Source: Pullichristensenella excrementipullorum
Lineage (GTDB): Bacteria > Bacillota > Clostridia > Christensenellales > Aristaeellaceae
Direction: 5' to 3'
NCBI GenBank assembly: GCA_018713365.1
Contig: DVOU01000026.1
Span: 8,231-72,230 of the forward strand
DNA: 64,000 bases
A program made the position numbers and the translations under genes. Positions 48,444 through 56,670 of the stretch are shown here, in pieces; position 1 is the first letter of the stretch; each line of letters starts with the position of its first letter. The notes beneath the pieces were generated by a model. That model did not search any database, was not told where the DNA came from, and saw nothing but the letters and a program-made list of their open reading frames with translations.

Positions 48444-49676
48444 TTGAACGCACTGGACATCTTGAAAGAGCGCGGCTTTATCGCCCAGGTCACCTTTGAG
48501 GACGAGCTTTACAAGGCCTTCGACGAGGGCATGGTCACCTTCTACACCGGCTTTGACCCCACCGCCGACAGCCTGCACATCGGCCACTACATCCCCATCA
48601 TGGCCATGGCGCATCTGCAGCGCGCCGGCCATCGCCCCATCGCCCTCATGGGCGGCGGCACGGGCATGATCGGCGACCCCTCCGGCAAGAGCGACCTGCG
48701 CAAGATGATGACCGTGGAGACCGTGGACCACAACGTCTCCTGCATCAAAAAGCAGATGGCGAAGTTCCTCGATTTCGATTCCGGCCGCGAGAACGCCGCC
48801 CTCATCGCCAACAATGCCGACTGGCTGCGCAACCTCAACTACATCGACTTTTTGCGCGAGATCGGCCCGCTGTTCTCCGTCAACCGCATGCTCACCGCCG
48901 AGTGCTACAAGCAGCGCATGGAGCGGGGATTGACCTTCCTCGAGTTCAACTACATGATCATGCAGTCCTACGACTTCCTTGAGCTGTTCAGGCGCTACGG
49001 CTGCACGCTGCAGGCCGGCGGCGACGATCAGTGGTCGAACATGCTCTCCGGCGCGGACCTCATCCGCCGCAAGGAGCAAAAGAGCGCCTTCGCCCTCACC
49101 TTCAAGCTGCTCTTGACCTCCGACGGCCGCAAGATGGGCAAGACGGAAAAGGGCGCGCTCTGGCTCGACCCCGATCGCACCTCGCCCTACGAGTTCTACC
49201 AGTACTGGCGCAATGTGGACGATGCGGACGTGGAAAAGTGCCTGGCGCTTCTCACCTTCCTGCCCATGGACGAAGTGCGCCGCCTCGGCGCGCTCAAGGA
49301 CGCGGCCATCAACGAGGCCAAGCGCGTGCTGGCCTTTGAGGTCACCAAGCTCATCCACGGCGAGGAAGAGGCCGTCAAGGCCCGCGACGCGGCCGAGGCT
49401 CTCTTTGGCGGCGGCGCCATGGGCGGCAGCGTGCCCACCACCGCGCTCACGGCGGCGGAACTGGCGGAGGAAAGCCGCCTCGTGGCGCTGCTTGCCCGCG
49501 CCGGCCTCTGCAAGTCCAACGGCGAGGCCCGCAAGACCATCCAGCAGGGCGGCGTCACCGTCAACGACGAAAAGGTCACGGATGTGGACTTCCGCTTCAC
49601 CCCCGAGATGCTCTCCGGCGAGGGCGCTTTGGTGCGCAAGGGCAAGAAGAGTTACCATCGCTTCAAACTGGCGTAA
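48444..49676 (+). CDS. tyrS: Tyrosyl-tRNA synthetase
   Basis: TyrS charges tRNA-Tyr. The 410-residue class I synthetase has the HIGH motif (SLHIGHYIP), GGGTGMIGDPSGKSDLR, the tyrosine-site NADWL and QAGGDDQWSNM, the KMSKS-type KMGKTEKG, and a C-terminal S4 RNA-binding domain (GEARKTIQQGGVTVNDEKV). The start is TTG 48444 with GGAGG 7 nt upstream. It is the second gene of the T-box operon. Confidence 0.97.
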   Translation: MNALDILKERGFIAQVTFEDELYKAFDEGMVTFYTGFDPTADSLHIGHYIPIMAMAHLQRAGHRPIALMGGGTGMIGDPSGKSDLRKMMTVETVDHNVSCIKKQMAKFLDFDSGRENAALIANNADWLRNLNYIDFLREIGPLFSVNRMLTAECYKQRMERGLTFLEFNYMIMQSYDFLELFRRYGCTLQAGGDDQWSNMLSGADLIRRKEQKSAFALTFKLLLTSDGRKMGKTEKGALWLDPDRTSPYEFYQYWRNVDDADVEKCLALLTFLPMDEVRRLGALKDAAINEAKRVLAFEVTKLIHGEEEAVKARDAAEALFGGGAMGGSVPTTALTAAELAEESRLVALLARAGLCKSNGEARKTIQQGGVTVNDEKVTDVDFRFTPEMLSGEGALVRKGKKSYHRFKLA

Positions 49677-49685
49677 TGCAACATT

Positions 49686-49708
49686 GCCCGCGGCGTTCTG
49701 CCGCGGGC
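49686..49708 (+). terminator. Hairpin after tyrS
   Basis: GCCCGCGGC / GCCGCGGGC is a perfect 9-bp stem. T residues come only 10 nt later (TATTTTTG), so termination may be incomplete. Confidence 0.45.
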
Positions 49709-49742
49709 GATCGCCGTATTTTTGAAAAACGCGGAGGCGCGC

Positions 49743-50390
49743 ATGAAGCCATACAAAACGCTCGTTTCCCGCGCGGACGCGGAGTTCATCATCAACAGAT
49801 CGCGCTTCATCGGCCACGGCAAGCCCGTGGAGACGGAGGAGGAGGCGCTTGCCTTCCTCGCCGAGATGCGCGAGACCTACAAGGACGCCACCCACAACTG
49901 CTACGCCTACATCGTCGGCGCCAACATGGGCGTGATGCGCTATTCGGACGATGGCGAACCCGGCGGCACCGCCGGTATGCCCATCATCGAAGTACTCAAG
50001 GCGCGCGGCGTCACCAACTGCTGCGTGGTGGTGACGCGCTACTTCGGCGGCGTCCTCCTCGGCGCGGGCGGGCTGGTGCGCGCCTATTCGCGCGGCGCGG
50101 CGGAGGCCGTCAACGCCTGCGGCGTGGGCGTGATGCACCCCACGCTGCGCGTCCTCGTGGACGTACCGTACCCGCTTTTGAGCAGGGTGGAATTCTTTTT
50201 GAAAACCGCGCCGGTGATCGTCGAGGACAAGGCCTTTGCCGAGCAGGTGACGCTGACGCTGCTCACGCGCGAAACGGACGCCGCAACCTTGGAAGCGAGC
50301 CTTGTCGACCTTTCCGAGGGCACGCTGGAACTGGTGCGCTTCGACGAGTTCTATCACCCGTGGCCGGAAGAGGACGGCGCGTTAAAATAA
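49743..50390 (+). CDS. YigZ/IMPACT family protein
   Basis: The 215-residue protein has the UPF0029/IMPACT N-terminal domain: NRSRFIGHGKPV, DATHNCYAYIVG, RYSDDGEPGGTAGMPI and VVTRYFGGVLLGAGGLVRAY, followed by a C-terminal ferredoxin-like DUF1949-type domain. Bacterial YigZ-type proteins have been linked to translation control and some carry peptidase-like activity, but the role is not fixed. ATG 49743 has GGAGG 7 nt upstream. It probably reads through from tyrS at low level. Confidence 0.92.
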   Translation: MKPYKTLVSRADAEFIINRSRFIGHGKPVETEEEALAFLAEMRETYKDATHNCYAYIVGANMGVMRYSDDGEPGGTAGMPIIEVLKARGVTNCCVVVTRYFGGVLLGAGGLVRAYSRGAAEAVNACGVGVMHPTLRVLVDVPYPLLSRVEFFLKTAPVIVEDKAFAEQVTLTLLTRETDAATLEASLVDLSEGTLELVRFDEFYHPWPEEDGALK

Positions 50391-50401
50391 CAGTCTCCCG
50401 C

Positions 50402-50430
50402 TTGCAATGCGCCCCGACCGGGCGTATAAT
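50402..50430 (+). promoter_or_regulatory. Sigma-A promoter of ilvE
   Basis: TTGCAA and TATAAT are separated by 17 bp, 38 nt before the start codon. Confidence 0.75.
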
Positions 50431-50468
50431 GATTCCAAAATTCTATTTCGAGATACGGAGGGTCAACC

Positions 50469-51539
50469 ATGCAGGACATTCGCTTTGAACAGGCGACTTC
50501 CTTCAAGCAGAAGCCGCAGGACGAGAGCAAGATGGGCTTTGGCAAGCTCTTTACCGACTACATGTTTGAAATGGACTATTCCGTGGAAAAGGGCTGGCAC
50601 GATCCCCGCGTGGTGCCGTACCACAACTTCTCCATGGACCCGGCCACGTCCGTTTTGCACTACGGTCAGGAGATCTTCGAGGGAATGAAGTGCTATCGCC
50701 GCAAGGACGGCGGCCTGCAGCTCTTCCGCCCCCGCGACAATTTCAAGCGCATGAACCGCTCTGCCGAGCGCATGGCCATTCCCCAGTTCGATGAAGACGT
50801 GGCCATGGCCGGCCTTGAAAAGCTCCTCGAGGTCGAGAAGGACTGGGTGCCGCACACCCAGGGCGCGACGCTCTACATCCGCCCCACCATCATCGCCATG
50901 GACGCCATGCTCGGCGTACACGCGGCGCACACCTACAAGTTCTACATCATCCTCTCGCCCTCGGGCGCGTACTACGCCGGCGGCCTCGCCCCGGTGGACA
51001 TCTACGTGGAGGACAAGTACGTCCGCGCCGTGCGCGGCGGCATCGGCTTTGCCAAGACCGGCGGCAACTACGCGGCCTCCATCCGCGCCGGCGAGATCGC
51101 CGAGGAAAAGGGCTACACGCAGGTGCTGTGGCTGGACGGCGTGGAGCAGAAGTACGTCGAGGAAGTCGGCGCCATGAACATGATGTTCGTCATCGACGGC
51201 AAGATCGTCACGCCGATGCTCAACGGCTCCATCCTCCCCGGCATCACCCGCGATTCCATCCTCAAGCTGGCCAAACACCTCGGCTATGAGACCGAGGAGC
51301 GCCGCATCGCCATTCAGGAGGTCTTCGACGCCGCCCACGCCGGCCGCCTCAACGAGGCCTTCGGCACCGGCACCGCCGCCGTGGTCTCCCCGGTGGGCGC
51401 GCTGTGCTGGAACGGCGAAAAGCTCATCATCAACAATGGCGAGATCGGCCCCGTCGCCCAGAAGCTCTACGATACCCTCACCGGCATCCAGTATGGCGAG
51501 CTTCAGGACGATTTCGGCTGGGTCGTGAAGCTGAACTGA
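50469..51539 (+). CDS. ilvE: Branched-chain amino acid aminotransferase
   Basis: The fold-type IV PLP aminotransferase interconverts Leu, Ile and Val with their 2-oxo acids. The 356-residue protein has LHYGQEIFEGMKCYRR, LYIRPTIIAMD, KTGGNYAAS (the family GGNYA segment with PLP Lys in VLWLDGVEQKYVEEVGAMN), NGSILPGITRDSIL and EAFGTGTAAVVSPVG. A terminator and its own promoter isolate it. AGGTCAACC and GGAGGG lie before ATG 50469. Confidence 0.95.
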   Translation: MQDIRFEQATSFKQKPQDESKMGFGKLFTDYMFEMDYSVEKGWHDPRVVPYHNFSMDPATSVLHYGQEIFEGMKCYRRKDGGLQLFRPRDNFKRMNRSAERMAIPQFDEDVAMAGLEKLLEVEKDWVPHTQGATLYIRPTIIAMDAMLGVHAAHTYKFYIILSPSGAYYAGGLAPVDIYVEDKYVRAVRGGIGFAKTGGNYAASIRAGEIAEEKGYTQVLWLDGVEQKYVEEVGAMNMMFVIDGKIVTPMLNGSILPGITRDSILKLAKHLGYETEERRIAIQEVFDAAHAGRLNEAFGTGTAAVVSPVGALCWNGEKLIINNGEIGPVAQKLYDTLTGIQYGELQDDFGWVVKLN

Positions 51540-51554
51540 CAAACAGACGCGAAG

Positions 51555-51584
51555 GGGGCGGGGCAGGTGCCTCGTCCCTTTTTT
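51555..51584 (+). terminator. Intrinsic terminator of ilvE
   Basis: A 10-bp stem GGGGCGGGGC / GCCTCGTCCC (two G-T pairs) with loop AGGT is followed by six T residues. Confidence 0.8.
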
Positions 51585-51599
51585 GAAAGGAAGAGCGCC

Positions 51600-52466
51600 G
51601 TGTTCACGCATCGCATCCCCCCGGGCGTTCCGGAAACGCCCGCGCGCCGCTACATCCGCCGCGCCTGGCCGCTTTTGCCGGAGCGCGAGGTGCGAAACGC
51701 CTTTGCCCGGCGGGATGTGAAGAGAAACGGCGCGCGCATCGCCCCCACAGATACCGTGCGCGGCGGCGACGAACTGACGCTCTATGTAAACGCCTCCTTC
51801 CCGCTGGACGTGCTGTTTGACGACGGCCATCTGCTCGCCGTCTCAAAGCCGCAGGGCCTGCCCGTGGACGTCGATCAGGACGGGGTGGGGGCGGACACGC
51901 TGCTTTCCCGCCTGCGCGCCCGCAACGAAAACGCCCGCCTTTTGCACCGCCTCGACGCCCGGACCGGCGGCGTGCTGCTGGCGGCGCTCGATGAAAAGAC
52001 TTACCAAAGCGGTTTGAACGCCTTTCGCGAACATCAGCTCGTCAAGACCTACCGCGCCGTGGCCAAAGGCCCGTTTCCGGCGGAGGCGGGGGAATGGCAT
52101 GACTATCTTGTCAAGGACGCGCGCCGCGCCACCGTGCGCGTGGCAAAGCGTCCCGGCGGCGGCGCGAAGCCCATCGTCACCCGCTGGCGCGTTCTCGAAG
52201 AACTGGGCGAAAACTGGTTTCTCGTCGAGCTTGAGCCGGTCACGGGCCGCACGCATCAGTTGCGCGCGCACATGGCGTTTTACGGCCATCCCATTTTGGG
52301 GGACGATAAATACGGCTCCCGCGAAACGCGCGCCGCGCGCCTGCACCTCTGGTGCCGCAGCGTCGCGCCGCTCGCGGGCGCGCTGGGCGATTACGCGGGG
52401 CGGGTATTTGCCGCTCCGGAGCCGGATTGGGGGAAGGAACTTGGACATTCGCCTCATCGCCTTTGA
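51600..52466 (+). CDS. RluA-family pseudouridine synthase
   Basis: The 288-residue protein has an N-terminal S4-like domain (VRNAFARRDVKRNGARIAPT) and the RluA catalytic domain with LLHRLDARTGGVLL (catalytic Asp in HRLDxxTxG), KTYRAV, and VTGRTHQLRAHMAFYGHPILGD. It isomerises specific uridines in rRNA or tRNA; which one is not clear. The start is GTG 51600 with GAAAGGAAG 6 nt upstream, just after the ilvE terminator. The 3' end overlaps the HAD gene by 26 nt. Confidence 0.92.
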   Translation: MFTHRIPPGVPETPARRYIRRAWPLLPEREVRNAFARRDVKRNGARIAPTDTVRGGDELTLYVNASFPLDVLFDDGHLLAVSKPQGLPVDVDQDGVGADTLLSRLRARNENARLLHRLDARTGGVLLAALDEKTYQSGLNAFREHQLVKTYRAVAKGPFPAEAGEWHDYLVKDARRATVRVAKRPGGGAKPIVTRWRVLEELGENWFLVELEPVTGRTHQLRAHMAFYGHPILGDDKYGSRETRAARLHLWCRSVAPLAGALGDYAGRVFAAPEPDWGKELGHSPHRL

Positions 52467-53271
52467 CATGGACGATACGCTGCTGGGCGCGAACGGGGAA
52501 TTTCCCGGGATCAACGTGCGCGCCCTGCGCGCCTGCGCCGATCGCGGCATTTCTCTCGCCCTCAACAGCGGCAGGAGCTTTGAGACCCTGCGGGACTTTG
52601 CCTGCGCGCTGGGCGTGGAGCCGTTCATCATCTCCGTCAACGGCGCGCGCGTGGACGAGGGACCCAACGGCCCCACCCTCATGGAGCGCGTCTACGATGA
52701 TGAACACACCCGCGTCGTCCACGAGGCCATGCGCGCCTCCGGCCTCTACTACACCGTCTACACCCGCGGTCACACCTACATGGGCAACTCCGCGCAGCGC
52801 TTTTTGTACAGCCGCTTCGGCCACCACTACGCGCACATCAGCCACAGCGGCCCCTATGTCTACGAGATGGTGGACGATGAAGAACGCCTGCGCACAGAGG
52901 GCCTTGTCCATCCCTACAAGTTCGTGGCGCTGGGCACAGAACACGACCCGCGCTTTCAGGGCATCCTCGACGCCGTCTCTCCGCTGAACATGTCCATCTC
53001 CAGCTCACGCGCCGACAATCTGGAAGTGATGATGCCGGGCGTGGACAAGGGATCGGCGCTCGCCTTTCTCGCAGAGCGCCTCGGCGTCGCGCGCGAACAG
53101 GTGATGGCCTTTGGCGACAACACCAACGATCTGCCCATGCTCGCCTACGCCGGCGCCTCCGTGGCCATGGAAAACGGCGAGGAGAGCGTGCGCCGCGCCG
53201 CCCGCTTCATCGCCCCGCACCACGCGGAAGGCGGCGTGGGCAAATTCCTCTTTGAGAAGGTGCTTTTATGA
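52441..53271 (+). CDS. Cof-type HAD hydrolase
   Basis: The 276-residue haloacid dehalogenase phosphatase of the Cof/YidA type has catalytic Asp motif FDMDDTLLG (residues 8-16), motif II LNSGRS, motif III Lys in DKGSAL, and GDNTNDLPML (motif IV). A C2-type cap lies between. These enzymes dephosphorylate sugar phosphates or related metabolites; the substrate is unknown. The start is TTG 52441, inside the end of the rluA-like gene, after GGGGGAAGGA. trmL overlaps its end by ATGA. Confidence 0.9.
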   Translation: MDIRLIAFDMDDTLLGANGEFPGINVRALRACADRGISLALNSGRSFETLRDFACALGVEPFIISVNGARVDEGPNGPTLMERVYDDEHTRVVHEAMRASGLYYTVYTRGHTYMGNSAQRFLYSRFGHHYAHISHSGPYVYEMVDDEERLRTEGLVHPYKFVALGTEHDPRFQGILDAVSPLNMSISSSRADNLEVMMPGVDKGSALAFLAERLGVAREQVMAFGDNTNDLPMLAYAGASVAMENGEESVRRAARFIAPHHAEGGVGKFLFEKVLL

Positions 53272-53783
53272 TGCACATCGTCCTCGTCGAGCCGGAGATA
53301 CCGCAGAACACCGGCAACATCGCCCGCACCTGCGCCGCCACCGGGGCCATGCTCCATCTCATCAAGCCCCTGGGCTTTGAGATCTCCGACCGCTACCTGA
53401 AGCGCGCCGGGCTGGATTACTGGTATCTGATGACCTACGAAGTCCACGAAAGCTGGCAGGCGTTTGCGGAGAAATACCCCCGCGCGCAAATGCACTTTGC
53501 CACCACCAAAGCCCCGCGCGACTACTGTCAGGTCCAATACGGCCAGGACGACTTCCTCGTCTTTGGCCGCGAGACGCGCGGGCTTCCAGAGACGCTGCTC
53601 AAAGCCAACTACGAGCGCTGCGTGCGCATCCCCATGCGCGCAGACGCCCGCAGTTTGAACCTTTCCAACTCCGTGGCCGTCTTATTGTATGAGGCGCTGC
53701 GCCAACAGGGCTTTCCCGGCCTTGCCGGCGAGGGCGCGCTCACCGGCCGCGACGAGGACGGCGCCTGGCGGGACTACGTGTAG
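53268..53783 (+). CDS. trmL: tRNA (cytidine/uridine-34-2'-O)-methyltransferase TrmL
   Basis: The 171-residue SPOUT methyltransferase modifies the wobble ribose of tRNA-Leu. Motifs: VLVEPEIPQNTGNIARTC at the N-terminus, LIKPLGFEISDRYLKRAGLDYW, FGRETRGLPE and the knot motif IPMRADARSLNLSNSVAV. The length is normal. ATG 53268 overlaps the HAD stop, so the rluA-HAD-trmL genes form one translationally coupled operon. Confidence 0.95.
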   Translation: MMHIVLVEPEIPQNTGNIARTCAATGAMLHLIKPLGFEISDRYLKRAGLDYWYLMTYEVHESWQAFAEKYPRAQMHFATTKAPRDYCQVQYGQDDFLVFGRETRGLPETLLKANYERCVRIPMRADARSLNLSNSVAVLLYEALRQQGFPGLAGEGALTGRDEDGAWRDYV

Positions 53784-53819
53784 CCGCGCTTTTGTCACAG
53801 ACCTGTCGCGCCGCGGCGC

Positions 53820-53848
53820 TTGCATTTTGGCCCTGACCATGGTATACT
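53820..53848 (+). promoter_or_regulatory. Sigma-A promoter of the 86-residue gene and UDG pair
   Basis: TTGCAT and TATACT are separated by 17 bp, 22 nt before the start codon. Confidence 0.65.
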
Positions 53849-53870
53849 TGGCAGACCGGGAGGTGTGGAA

Positions 53871-54131
53871 ATGGCGAGATTCGTCACCAAAAAAGAGGCG
53901 GAGGGCCGCAAATTCCGCCTGCGCGTGTTCGCGGGCATGTTCGATTTTCTGGCCACCATCGGCAGCCTCATTTTGATCTTCGCCTGCGTGGCGCTGCTGG
54001 CTTCGCTGGTCACGTGGATACGCAACGACGCCAAGACCACCTTCGCCTCCATCGAGTATTCCATCACTTCGGCCATCATCATGCCGGAGGACGAACAAGC
54101 GCCGCAGCCCACGCCGACGCCCCAGCTCTGA
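53871..54131 (+). CDS. Small membrane protein (86 residues)
   Basis: ATG 53871 has GGGAGGTG about 7 nt upstream. The protein has a basic N-terminus (FVTKKEAEGRKFRLRVF), one long membrane helix (about residues 22-48) and an acidic/Pro-Thr tail (PEDEQAPQPTPTPQL). It precedes the uracil-DNA glycosylase genes by 37 nt. No family recognised. Confidence 0.75.
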   Translation: MARFVTKKEAEGRKFRLRVFAGMFDFLATIGSLILIFACVALLASLVTWIRNDAKTTFASIEYSITSAIIMPEDEQAPQPTPTPQL

Positions 54132-54168
54132 CCGCCGGGGCGTTTTGCATGGAAAGGAGAGTGAGCGC

Positions 54169-54732
54169 GTGCGCGTTTCCTGGAGTTCCCTGCTTGCCGA
54201 TGTGCGCGGCTGTGAAAAATGCGCGCTCTGCCGGGGCAGAATGAACGTGGTGCCCGGCGAGGGCGACCCGAACGCCGACCTGATGTTCATCGGCGAAGGC
54301 CCGGGCGCGGAGGAAGACCGGCTGGGCCGCCCCTTCGTGGGCCGCTCGGGCGAGCTTTTGACGAAAATGATCCACGCCATCGCTCTGGAGCGCTCGGAGG
54401 TCTACATCTGCAACGTGGTCAAGTGCCGCCCGCCCGCCAACCGCGATCCCGCGCCGGAGGAGGCCGAAACATGCCTGCCCTATTTGCGCGCGCAGGTGGC
54501 GCTGGTGCGGCCCAGGGTCATCGCCCTGCTCGGCCGCGTGGCCTGTCAGTACACGCTGCGCGAGCAGATCTCCGTCACCCGCGATCATGGCCGCTGGTTC
54601 GAGCGCAAGGGCGTGTGGATGATGCCCACCTTCCACCCGGCGGCGCTTCTGCGCGACCCGGCCAGAAAGCGCGACGCGTGGGAGGATTTTCAGAAACTGC
54701 GCGATAAGCTGCGCGAGGTGCAACATGGATAG
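54169..54732 (+). CDS. Uracil-DNA glycosylase, family 4 (Fe-S)
   Basis: The enzyme removes uracil from DNA. The 187-residue protein has the four cluster Cys at 15, 18, 86 and 102 (GCEKCALC; CNVVKCRPP; ETCLPYL), spaced as in family 4 UDG. Active-site motif GEGPGAEEDRLGRPFVG and the second motif MMPTFHPAALLR are present. GTG 54169 has GGAGAG 8 nt upstream; ATG 54145 lies before this site and is less likely. A second glycosylase gene overlaps its end by 8 nt. Confidence 0.92.
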   Translation: MRVSWSSLLADVRGCEKCALCRGRMNVVPGEGDPNADLMFIGEGPGAEEDRLGRPFVGRSGELLTKMIHAIALERSEVYICNVVKCRPPANRDPAPEEAETCLPYLRAQVALVRPRVIALLGRVACQYTLREQISVTRDHGRWFERKGVWMMPTFHPAALLRDPARKRDAWEDFQKLRDKLREVQHG

Positions 54733-55297
54733 GTTCCGCCGCGAACTGGAAAACTTTGTCCGCGAGGTCTACGAGGGCGAGCGCAAGGTGCTGGTCTTCG
54801 GCGAAGGCCCGCTTCGCGCGCGCGTGATGCTGGTGGGCGAGGCCCCCGGCGAGCGCGAGGCGCTGGAGGGCCGCCCCTTTGTCGGCCGCGCCGGCAAAAA
54901 CCTCGACGCTTTCCTTGAGGGCGCGCATATCCGCCGCGAGGAGCTATACGTCACCAACGCCGTCAAGTTCCGCCCCACGCGCACATCCGCGGCGGGCCGC
55001 TCGGTCAACCGCCCGCCCTCGCAGGAGGAAGCGCGCCTCTTCGCCCCCTGGCTGGCGCGGGAGATCGCGCTGGTCGATCCCGGCTGCGTGGTCACGCTGG
55101 GCAACGTGGCCCTGCGCGCCGTGGCCGAAAAGCGCCTGACCATCGGCGAAGTCCACGGCCAATTGCTCAACGCGCAGGGCAGGCCGCTGTTTCCCCTCTA
55201 TCACCCCGCCTCGGTCATTTACAACCCCTCGCTGCGGGAAATATACGCCGCCGACGTCGCCGCGTTGGCGCGTTTGCTCGCGGATGGAAAAATATAA
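54725..55297 (+). CDS. Uracil-DNA glycosylase-superfamily protein lacking Fe-S cysteines
   Basis: The 190-residue protein shares the UDG fold motifs of its neighbour: LVGEAPGEREALEGRPFVGRAGKNLD and, near the end, FPLYHPASVIYNPSLRE. It keeps only one Cys, so it cannot hold the 4Fe-4S cluster. The order and motif match suggest a diverged paralogue. It may have a different base specificity or an accessory role. It overlaps the upstream UDG by 8 nt and is co-translated. Confidence 0.87.
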   Translation: MDRFRRELENFVREVYEGERKVLVFGEGPLRARVMLVGEAPGEREALEGRPFVGRAGKNLDAFLEGAHIRREELYVTNAVKFRPTRTSAAGRSVNRPPSQEEARLFAPWLAREIALVDPGCVVTLGNVALRAVAEKRLTIGEVHGQLLNAQGRPLFPLYHPASVIYNPSLREIYAADVAALARLLADGKI

Positions 55298-55448
55298 CAT
55301 AGATTTTACGCCTTTTGTGATGCAAACGGGTTTTCATTGCGCTGGAAATGTGTATGATAGTACTTGCGTATTTTTGCTTGTGATACGCCGCGCCGCCGGC
55401 GTGGCAAAGGCGGCGGTCGCGGCATAAGTCTTACGGGGAGGCGACGGT

Positions 55449-55838
55449 ATGGCGTTGGTGAAATGCCCGCGTTGTGAATTGAATTACATGAATGAAGGCG
55501 AAAAGATGTGTTCGGTGTGCCGCAAGGAGCTGCACGGCGAGTCTGAGCAGTACGACGTCATCGAGCTTTGCTCCGAGTGCGGCGAAAATCCCGTGGTGCC
55601 GGGGCAGGAGCTGTGCGCCTACTGCCTCAAGGAGTTCGCCCGCCGCAATTCCGATACGTCGGAAGACGGCGTGGGCGACAGCTCCATGAGTCTGGACGCC
55701 ATGGACGCGGTCAGCTCCATGAACGAGATCGACCTGGGCGACGACCTGCCCGACGAGGACTTCGGCGATGAGAGCTTCGAAGAAGACCTCGACGAGGAGG
55801 ACAAGGAAGACCTCGACGACGAAGACAGCGAGGGCTGA
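55449..55838 (+). CDS. Zinc-ribbon protein with acidic tail
   Basis: The 129-residue protein has CPRCELNYMNEGEKMCSVC at residues 6-24 and a second set CSECGENP and CAYCLKEF (about 41-60), likely two zinc ribbons. From about residue 70 on it is Asp/Glu-rich and probably disordered (DEEDKEDLDDED at the end). GGGGAGG lies before ATG 55449. Upstream is a 151-nt gap with a weak -10 (TATGAT) only. It is coupled to the phosphoesterase gene (2-nt gap). The role is unknown; the acidic tail could mimic nucleic acid or bind a basic partner. Confidence 0.8.
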   Translation: MALVKCPRCELNYMNEGEKMCSVCRKELHGESEQYDVIELCSECGENPVVPGQELCAYCLKEFARRNSDTSEDGVGDSSMSLDAMDAVSSMNEIDLGDDLPDEDFGDESFEEDLDEEDKEDLDDEDSEG

Positions 55839-55840
55839 CC

Positions 55841-56533
55841 TTGGCGCTGTTCGCGATCTCCGATCTGCACCTGCCGGCGCGGGAAAAGCCCATGGATGTG
55901 TTTGGCGCGCACTGGGAGAACCACTTTGAGCGCATCCGCGAGGACTGGCTCCAGCGCGTGGGCGCGGAAGACGTGGTGCTTCTGCCGGGCGACCTCACCT
56001 GGGCCATGCGCCTGGAGGACGCCGTGGAGGACATCGCCCGCGTGGGCGAACTGCCGGGCCGCAAGATCATCCTGCGCGGCAATCACGATTACTGGTGGAG
56101 CGCCATTGGCCGCGTGCGCCGCGCCCTGCCCGAGGGCATGTACGCCCTGCAAAACGACGCCATGGAACTGGACGGCGTGCTTTACGCCGGCTCCCGGGGC
56201 TGGACGCTGCCCCCCTACGCGCAGGACGCGGACGATCAGCGCATCTACGCGCGCGAGCGGCTGCGGCTGGAAATGTCGCTCAAACACGCGCGCGCCCTCT
56301 CGCCGGACGCGCCGCTGGCGGTCATGACCCACTACCCGCCCCTCACCGAGGCCTGCGCGGGCGTTTCCGACCTTCTGGAGGCCTACGGCGCGCGCATTTG
56401 CGTCTACGGCCATTTGCACGGCGCGGCCCTTTCCGGGGCCTTTCGCGGCGAGAGAAACGGCATTGCCTACTATCAGGCCTCCTGCGACGGCCTCGGCTTC
56501 AAGCTCCTGCGCATCCCTCTGGATGCAGAATGA
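55841..56533 (+). CDS. Cytoplasmic metallophosphoesterase
   Basis: The 230-residue calcineurin-like phosphoesterase has FAISDLHLPAREKP, LLPGDLTWAM, LRGNHDYWW, MTHYPP and VYGHLHGAA, all five metal-site motifs. There is no signal or membrane segment. It belongs to a group of Firmicutes phosphoesterases of unknown substrate. The start is TTG 55841 with GAGGG 7 nt upstream, 2 nt after the zinc-ribbon gene. Confidence 0.9.
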   Translation: MALFAISDLHLPAREKPMDVFGAHWENHFERIREDWLQRVGAEDVVLLPGDLTWAMRLEDAVEDIARVGELPGRKIILRGNHDYWWSAIGRVRRALPEGMYALQNDAMELDGVLYAGSRGWTLPPYAQDADDQRIYARERLRLEMSLKHARALSPDAPLAVMTHYPPLTEACAGVSDLLEAYGARICVYGHLHGAALSGAFRGERNGIAYYQASCDGLGFKLLRIPLDAE

Positions 56534-56537
56534 ACCC

Positions 56538-56570
56538 AAAACGCGACGGCGCCCCGCCCTCGCGTTTTTT
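56538..56570 (+). terminator. Intrinsic terminator after the phosphoesterase gene
   Basis: A 9-bp stem AAAACGCGA / TCGCGTTTT ends in a run of six T residues. Confidence 0.85.
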
Positions 56571-56670
56571 CTCGGCCAGATACCTGTAAACTTAACGTTT
56601 CCGTCGTATAATAATACAAAATCATGCAACGCAGGGGGTGTTGCGCTTGTCCGCAACCAAGGAGCAACGT

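Noticed and set aside
46776..50357. A very long open frame on the minus strand opposite the acyltransferase, T-box, aminotransferase, tyrS and yigZ-like genes
   Set aside because: It is a GC-rich antisense shadow: it runs through a T-box and several well-identified genes, has low-complexity Ala/Gly/His composition and no domain.
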